A stretch of DNA of 36,882 nt from Paenibacillus doosanensis (GTDB lineage Bacteria; Bacillota; Bacilli; Paenibacillales; NBRC-103111). Below the pieces are notes generated by a model, which saw only the letters and a program-made list of their open reading frames with translations, searched no databases and was not told where the DNA came from. Position numbers and translations under genes: made by a program. The stretch's first letter is position 1. The number at the start of each line of letters is the position of its first letter. Positions 31,799 through 36,882 of this stretch are shown here, piece by piece. Location: contig NZ_JANYUY010000072.1 of the NCBI RefSeq assembly GCF_025060755.1, positions 1 through 36,882 on the forward strand, read 5' to 3'.

Positions 31799-33253
31799 AT
31801 GAAAAAAATGTTCACCCTAATGGCAGCCGGTTTGATGGTGGTAACGACCGCTTGCAGCTCCGGCAATACGAAGGCTCCGGCCGAAGCGGGGCAGGGCACG
31901 TCGGATAAGCCTGTGACGATTACGATTGTCGATAAAGATTTGACCCCCGACGACAAGCTGCTTAAAGGCATTGAAGAAGGGATGAAGGCCGAAGGGAAAA
32001 ATGTGAAGCTGCAAATCGTTCCCGTACAGAGCGGCACTTACTCCGAGAAGCTGGGGCTGCTGCTGCAAAGCGGCAATATTCCCGACTTGATCTACTTCCA
32101 GGGCGGGGATTACCAGTTCGCGGTGACGCAGAAGATTCTTGAGGATTTGACGCCGTACATCGAGAAATCCACCTATGTCAAAGCATCCATGAATGAGTAC
32201 AACAAAGAAAGAACGAAGAATTATCCGTATCTTGTCTGGCTGTCTCAGACCAGCAATTCGGTTCCGGTCGTTCGCGAGGATTGGCTGAACAAAACGGCTT
32301 CCGGCAAAGAGCTGCTCGCGAATCCGACGATCGACAACTACTATAACTTCCTCAAGGAAGTGAAGGACAAGAACGGCGCCAAGTTCGCCTACACGACGGC
32401 AGGCACTCTGGATGAGCTCGACGCGACCTTCGGTCAAGCGTTCGGTCTGACGGCGACGTGGATCAAAGGCTCCGACGGCAAGTACGCTTTCGGCAAAACG
32501 ACCTCGTTCGAGAAGGACAAACTGGAATTTTACGCCAAGCTGTACAAAGAAGGGCTGCTCGATCCCGAGTTTCTGACCAAGAAATGGGATACGAAGGAAA
32601 AAGCGTTCTACGACGGTCAAGCAGCCGTCATCGCGGGAACGCAGGGCAAAGTTATCGATATTTACAATACCAAAACGATGTCCCAGAACGGAGCGAACGC
32701 GAAGCTTATGCCGCTTCCTCCGGCCAAGGGCAAGGCCCAAGGCTATACGCCGGTTGACGTCAGCAAGGAAAGCCGCGGCTTCGCCATCGGCACTACGTCC
32801 AAGAACAAGGATATGGCCTTCGCCGTCTTGGAGTTCCTGGCCAGCCCCAAAGGGCAAATGCTCGATAAGCTCGGCGTTGAGGGCGAGCAGTACAATATCG
32901 TGGACAACAAAATCAAATTGACGGATAAATTCGCCGAATGGTATGCGCGCTTCGTCGAGTCGACGGTGAACTTCAAGCCGGACAAAGCATTCGATCCGTC
33001 GACGCCGTACTTGTCCGAGCCGGCTGTCAAGTCGCTGGAGATGATGGCGTCCATGTCCTCCAAGGACAACAGCTTCATCATCCCTGCGGAGCTCGCTGCC
33101 AAGTGGGATGCCTGCAACGCGCTGTATAGGGAATTCGCCGCGAACGTCGTCACCGGCAAGAAATCGATCGCCGATTTCGATAAGTTCGTACAGGATTGGA
33201 ACGCGGCAGGCGGTAAGGAAATGACCGAGTACGCGAATAAAACGATCAAGTAA
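31799..33253 (+). CDS. Sugar ABC transporter substrate-binding lipoprotein (LplA/YtcQ-like)
   Basis: Extracytoplasmic family-1 solute-binding protein, 484 residues. The signal peptide ends in lipobox TTAC (cysteine about residue 20). Hallmarks are SGNIPDLIYFQGGDYQFA, the VPVVREDWLNK segment and a C-terminal VQDWNAAGGKEMTEYANKTI region as in LplA/YtcQ proteins. The ATG at 31799 is preferred over 31781 because GGGGAGG lies between them. It is the ligand receptor of the two preceding permeases. A strong hairpin (33316-33347) follows, probably stabilising its mRNA relative to the downstream hydrolase genes. Confidence 0.93.
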   Translation: MKKMFTLMAAGLMVVTTACSSGNTKAPAEAGQGTSDKPVTITIVDKDLTPDDKLLKGIEEGMKAEGKNVKLQIVPVQSGTYSEKLGLLLQSGNIPDLIYFQGGDYQFAVTQKILEDLTPYIEKSTYVKASMNEYNKERTKNYPYLVWLSQTSNSVPVVREDWLNKTASGKELLANPTIDNYYNFLKEVKDKNGAKFAYTTAGTLDELDATFGQAFGLTATWIKGSDGKYAFGKTTSFEKDKLEFYAKLYKEGLLDPEFLTKKWDTKEKAFYDGQAAVIAGTQGKVIDIYNTKTMSQNGANAKLMPLPPAKGKAQGYTPVDVSKESRGFAIGTTSKNKDMAFAVLEFLASPKGQMLDKLGVEGEQYNIVDNKIKLTDKFAEWYARFVESTVNFKPDKAFDPSTPYLSEPAVKSLEMMASMSSKDNSFIIPAELAAKWDACNALYREFAANVVTGKKSIADFDKFVQDWNAAGGKEMTEYANKTIK

Positions 33254-33315
33254 ATTCGGTTTTGCAGCTCGGAAGCGGCAAGGTAAGGCAAGGCAGAAGC
33301 AGATAAAAAAAGCCG

Positions 33316-33347
33316 CGGAGTGCGGAGCTGACGGCTTCGCGCTTCCG
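33316..33347 (+). promoter_or_regulatory. Intra-operon hairpin after the binding-protein gene
   Basis: CGGAGTGCGGAGC (33316-33328) pairs with GCTTCGCGCTTCCG (33334-33347) along 13 pairs, two of them G-T, with one bulge and a five-base loop. No T-run follows. Such hairpins after binding-protein genes usually protect the upstream mRNA or reduce read-through. Confidence 0.6.
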
Positions 33348-33369
33348 GTATGGATGGGAGAGCAGGCTC

Positions 33370-34530
33370 ATGATTTCTTTTGCAGACCGGGTCAGAGGAG
33401 TCGTCTTCGGCACCGCCTTCGGCGATGCGATGGGGGCGGTCGTGGAGAAAATGACCCATGCCCAGATCAAGGAGCAATACGGCCGGATTGAGACGGTCAA
33501 GACCAAGTGGTGGAAGGCGGATTGGCCGGAGACGGGAAGGCTCGGCAGAATGAGAGGGCAGGGCATCGTCACCGACGATACGCTGATGACGCTGGCGCTG
33601 ATGAATGTATACTGCACGGAGCGACGTCATCTGGACGCGTACGATATGGCTAATGAATTCGTCAAGGAAATCGCGTTCCGCCCGAGATATATTCCCGAAT
33701 TCGGGCGGGAAGCGTTGATCCTCGATCGGTTATTTTATCCGGAGAAGCATATTTTCAACCGCCATGTGCTGGCGAACTGCGAGCCGCGCGAAGGCGGCTA
33801 CGGCAATATGGTCAACTGCGGAGCGGCAATGTACATTGCTCCGATAGGGATCGTGAATGCCTGCAATCCGAAGGCGGCTTACGATGAAGCGATTCTGTTC
33901 GCCTCCGGCCATCAGCTGAGCTATGGGCTGGAAGCGGCGGGCGTGCTGGCGGCCTGCGTCGCCAAGGCGTTCGAGCCGGGAGCGACGGTGGAGGATATCA
34001 TGGAGACGGCGCTTCGCTATGCGAAGGACGGCACGAAGCGGGCGATCCATGACGTATGCGCGAAGGCGCTGGAGCTGCGGACGGCGAAGCGGGAGCGGAG
34101 CAAGGTCGTGCAGGCTCTGCACGAGGCGATCGCCCCGTACTCACCGATGGGCGACGATGTCAACCGCAGCATCGACAAGCTCGGCGTCCCGTCGAACCAT
34201 TACACGCCGAGCCGGCTGTTCTCCATCGAGGAGCTGCCGCTCGCGCTCGGCTACATCGTGCTGCATGACGGCGATTTGCTGGAGGCGGTCAAGGACGGCG
34301 TCAGCTCCGGGCGCGACACGGACTCCATCGGTGTCATGATCGGCGCGATTCTCGGAGCGATGCAGGGCGTGCAGGCGATTCCGGCCGATGAGATCGCGGC
34401 GCTGGAGGAAGCGAGCAAGCAGGATTTCGAGACGCAGTGCGACCGATTCATCGAATCGGCTGCGGCGATCATTCAAGAAGATGTGCAGTTTAACGAGCGC
34501 AGGCAGCAGCAGCTCCGTTCAATACAATAA
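33370..34530 (+). CDS. ADP-ribosylglycohydrolase-family enzyme
   Basis: Cytoplasmic enzyme of 386 residues of the ARH (DraG) family. Metal-binding motifs are present: GTAFGDAMG (14-22), TDDT (68-71) and RDTDSIG (D316, D318), the pairs that hold the binuclear Mg/Mn centre. DraG-type enzymes cleave ADP-ribose from proteins, but relatives in sugar operons probably hydrolyse other ribosyl or glycosyl bonds. It lies about 115 bases after the sugar-binding protein gene and 16 bases before a second ARH-family gene, so a catabolic role on the imported compound is inferred rather than protein de-ADP-ribosylation. Confidence 0.87.
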   Translation: MISFADRVRGVVFGTAFGDAMGAVVEKMTHAQIKEQYGRIETVKTKWWKADWPETGRLGRMRGQGIVTDDTLMTLALMNVYCTERRHLDAYDMANEFVKEIAFRPRYIPEFGREALILDRLFYPEKHIFNRHVLANCEPREGGYGNMVNCGAAMYIAPIGIVNACNPKAAYDEAILFASGHQLSYGLEAAGVLAACVAKAFEPGATVEDIMETALRYAKDGTKRAIHDVCAKALELRTAKRERSKVVQALHEAIAPYSPMGDDVNRSIDKLGVPSNHYTPSRLFSIEELPLALGYIVLHDGDLLEAVKDGVSSGRDTDSIGVMIGAILGAMQGVQAIPADEIAALEEASKQDFETQCDRFIESAAAIIQEDVQFNERRQQQLRSIQ

Positions 34531-34546
34531 AGGCGGTGGACTTATC

Positions 34547-36652
34547 ATGATTCCTACAAATTATTTGGAAAAAGTATACTCCGGTTACCTCGGCATGAAT
34601 ATCGGCATCCGATTGGGCGCCCCGGTTGAGCCGACCATCTGGACTTATGAACGCATTCAAAATACGTACGGTGAAATTACCGATTATGTCAAGGAATTCA
34701 AAAACTTCGCGGCCGACGACGACGCGAACGGCCCCTTCTACTTCTTGCGCGCGCTCTATGACGACGCCGTCGACCGCGATGTGACCCCGAACGATGTCGC
34801 TCGCGCATGGCTCAACTATGCCCGCGAAGGCGTCGGCATGTTCTGGTGGGGCGGCTACGGCGTCAGCACCGAGCATACCTCCTTCATTAACCTCAAGAAC
34901 GGCATCCCGGCGCCGCAATCCGGCTCCATCGAGCAGAACGGGCTGATCATCGCCGAGCAGATCGGCGGGCAAATTTTTATCGACACGTGGGGGCTTGTGA
35001 ACCCGGGCAACCCTAAGAAGGCCGCCGACTTCGGCGAAGCCGCGGCCCGCGTCTCCCATGACGGCGAAGGCGTGCTGGGCGCGAGGTTCTTCTGCGCGGC
35101 GATTGCCCAGGCGTTCTTGACCTCGGATATTAACGAGATTATTGAAGCGGGTCTTGCGCAGATTCCCACGGATTCGCTCTATGCGCAGGTGGCCAGAGCT
35201 GTGCTGGCGTTCCACGCCGAGCATCCGAACGACTTCCGCGCCTGCCGGGATATGCTGGAAAGAGACTGGGGCTACGATAAATACAAAGGCGTCTGCCATA
35301 TCATCCCGAACGCAGGCGTCTGCGTCCTCGCGATGATCTACGGCCAAGGCGACTTCAACCGCACCGTCGAGATCGCAACCATGTGCGGCTGGGATACCGA
35401 CTGCAACGCAGGCAACGTCGGCACCGTGCTCGGCGTCGCTGCCGGACTGGAAGGCATCGCGGACAAATACCGCAAGCCAATCAACGACTCCATCGTCATG
35501 TCGGGGATTTCCGGCTATCTCAACATACTGGACATTCCGAGCTATGCCAAGGAACTCGCCATTCTCGGCTACCGTCTGGCGAAGGAGCCTTGCCCCCAGG
35601 CGCTTCTGGACAGCTTCAAGGAAAACGAAGTCTACTTCGACTTCGAGCTGCCGGGCTCGACGCATAATATTCGCGTGTCCGATCCGTTCTTCTGCCAAGC
35701 GCGTCATTCTACGGAAAAAACGTTCCAGGGAACCGGCTCCCTCGAAGTGGTCTTCGACCGGATGGTCCGCGGGGAGAAATCCAAAGTATTCTACAAGCCG
35801 TTCTACACCCGCGACGACTTCAGCGACGAGCGCTACTCGCCGACCTTCGCGCCGCGCGCTTATTCCGGCCAGAAAGTGTCGATGAACATCTTCCTCGACC
35901 AATGGAGCGGCAACGAAACGATGGGCATCGCTCCTTACGTTCGCTTGGCCAAGAGCAAGAAGGAGCTCGTTCAAGGCTATATCAAGCTAGTCAATCAAGA
36001 ATGGATTCATGTCGAGTTCGACATCCCGGATTCCGAAGGCGAGCTGATCGACGAAGTCGGCATCGTGCTCGAAGCCTATTCGACCCGCAAGCCGAAGAGC
36101 CTCGGCCGCATCTTCATCGACGAGTTCCGCATCTACGGCCCGGCGGACTACCGCATCGACTTCGGTAAGCAATCCGTGGACTTCGGCTGCGTAACGCCGT
36201 TCGCCCACAACCACGGCGCCTGGAGCCTGGTCGACGGCACCATGTACCTGATGACCGCCGAGCCTAGCGAGGCGTATACAGGCAGCTACTTCGCACGGGA
36301 TTACTCCGTGTCCGTGAAGATCAACCCGCAGATCGGCGACTCGCATCTGGTTGCCATCCGCGCCCAGGGCGCTATGCGCGGCTACCACGCGGGCTTCGAC
36401 GGCAAGGATCAAGTCGCGATCTATATCAACGACTTCGGCTTCAAGAAGCTCGCCTCGGCCAGCTATGCTTGGCAGCTGAACCAGGAGTATGATGTGAAGG
36501 TAACAGCGCAGGGGAATACGATTACGCTCAGCGTGAACGGCGAGCAGGTGCTGACGCATACCGACGATACATGGGGCTACGGCATGTACGGCGTAAGTAC
36601 GCTCGGCGTAGCGAGAGCTTATTATAGCGATATTCGAGTGAGAGAGAACTAG
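34547..36652 (+). CDS. ADP-ribosylglycohydrolase-family enzyme fused to beta-sandwich domains
   Basis: Product of 701 residues. The N-terminal ARH domain (about 1-330) keeps the metal ligands in altered form: AADDDANG (D57-D59) in place of TDDT, and WDTDCNAGNVG (D283, D285). A galactose-binding-like jelly roll (about 370-530) and a C-terminal LamG/concanavalin-like domain (about 536-701, with QEYDVKVTAQGNTITLSVNG) follow, both typical of carbohydrate recognition. No signal peptide is seen, so it acts in the cytoplasm. The ATG at 34547 is chosen because AAAGGCGGTGG precedes it. It is the last gene of the operon and probably acts on a glycoside carried in by the transporter. Confidence 0.85.
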   Translation: MIPTNYLEKVYSGYLGMNIGIRLGAPVEPTIWTYERIQNTYGEITDYVKEFKNFAADDDANGPFYFLRALYDDAVDRDVTPNDVARAWLNYAREGVGMFWWGGYGVSTEHTSFINLKNGIPAPQSGSIEQNGLIIAEQIGGQIFIDTWGLVNPGNPKKAADFGEAAARVSHDGEGVLGARFFCAAIAQAFLTSDINEIIEAGLAQIPTDSLYAQVARAVLAFHAEHPNDFRACRDMLERDWGYDKYKGVCHIIPNAGVCVLAMIYGQGDFNRTVEIATMCGWDTDCNAGNVGTVLGVAAGLEGIADKYRKPINDSIVMSGISGYLNILDIPSYAKELAILGYRLAKEPCPQALLDSFKENEVYFDFELPGSTHNIRVSDPFFCQARHSTEKTFQGTGSLEVVFDRMVRGEKSKVFYKPFYTRDDFSDERYSPTFAPRAYSGQKVSMNIFLDQWSGNETMGIAPYVRLAKSKKELVQGYIKLVNQEWIHVEFDIPDSEGELIDEVGIVLEAYSTRKPKSLGRIFIDEFRIYGPADYRIDFGKQSVDFGCVTPFAHNHGAWSLVDGTMYLMTAEPSEAYTGSYFARDYSVSVKINPQIGDSHLVAIRAQGAMRGYHAGFDGKDQVAIYINDFGFKKLASASYAWQLNQEYDVKVTAQGNTITLSVNGEQVLTHTDDTWGYGMYGVSTLGVARAYYSDIRVREN

Positions 36653-36756
36653 CAGTTTGTTGGACCCAATAAGCAGAGTGAGTTTTCATTCATAAGACGT
36701 ATACGACGGATAGGGATTGCCACTCCACCGCTATTGGAATTCAAGTTGTTAATAAC
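36653..36756. other. Short region after the catabolic operon
   Basis: About 100 bases without a gene. Only short imperfect inverted repeats are seen (such as TTGG/CCAA near 36660); no clear rho-independent terminator for the operon was found. Confidence 0.4.
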
Positions 36757-36882
36757 TCAAGTTTCGCAGCTCAAATTTGGCATTAAAGCCTTGATGTAGC
36801 TGGGTAAACCTGAAATCCATTGCTGGACTTGACTTAAAATGGCCGACTTCCCCTGTTTGGTCTTCGTTTGAGTAAGCTCAAT
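36757..36882 (-). CDS. 3' end of an unidentified gene, cut by the window edge
   Basis: A minus-strand frame enters from the right edge and stops (TGA) at 36757, giving 41 residues ending IKALMPNLSCET. The Lys/Gln-rich start and the WISGLPSYIKALMPN ending resemble the C-termini of some transposases, but I cannot assign a family. It is convergent with the operon and less GC-rich than it. Confidence 0.3.
   Translation of the reverse strand: MELTQTKTKQGKSAILSQVQQWISGLPSYIKALMPNLSCET

Noticed and set aside
34490-35974. Long minus-strand frame of 494 codons
   Set aside because: It is a shadow of the ARH fusion gene, whose sense frame has family motifs and normal codon use.

Overview
The window looks like a chromosomal segment of a Paenibacillus-type Gram-positive bacterium. 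Supporting signs are strong Shine-Dalgarno sites, TTG/GTG starts, a CIRCE element, Bacillus-style Fur, Zur and cre boxes, an SLH-anchored surface protein, and CUT1 sugar transporter genes with no ATPase gene beside them. No rRNA, tRNA, CRISPR array or complete insertion sequence was seen.

Left part (1-6300): an AT-rich secreted protein on the minus strand, a degraded ORF, then htpG behind a promoter with a perfect CIRCE, an OmpR-type response regulator with its histidine kinase, and a small lipoprotein.

Cell-surface part (6400-16600): an adenylating acyl ligase overlaps a membrane acyltransferase gene. A strongly folded 87-nt intergenic element follows, then a 2295-residue surface protein with 14 tandem 72-residue InlB-B/Listeria-Bacteroides-type repeats, three Fn3 domains and three SLH domains.

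Metal part (16700-22400): a Fur box precedes an orphan iron-siderophore binding lipoprotein. A Zur-type box sits on the promoter of a zinc-independent ribosomal protein S14. A second, nearly ideal Zur box precedes a two-gene operon of a flavoprotein with a cysteine-rich tail and a divergent FeoB-like transporter, which suggests zinc rather than iron handling. A DUF3024 gene and a truncated AAA ATPase lie between.

Middle part (22400-26300): an L,D-transpeptidase lipoprotein, a copper-amine-oxidase-N stalk protein, a frameshifted MerR regulator divergent from an SDR gene with a textbook 19-bp-spacer MerR promoter, and a long inverted repeat that shares sequence with the intergenic region at 16.75 kb.

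Right part (26270-36650): a catabolic locus made of a GntR/FadR regulator with two copies of its presumed operator, a perfect cre, an AtuA-family (DUF1446) gene, a DUF4387 gene, an AraC regulator, two permeases and a binding lipoprotein of a CUT1 transporter, an ADP-ribosylglycohydrolase-family enzyme, and a second such enzyme fused to beta-sandwich domains. I infer uptake and cleavage of an unknown ribosyl- or glycosyl-type compound. This locus and the Zur-linked flavoprotein/FeoB-like operon are the best candidates for undescribed systems. The window ends in the 3' end of an unidentified minus-strand gene.
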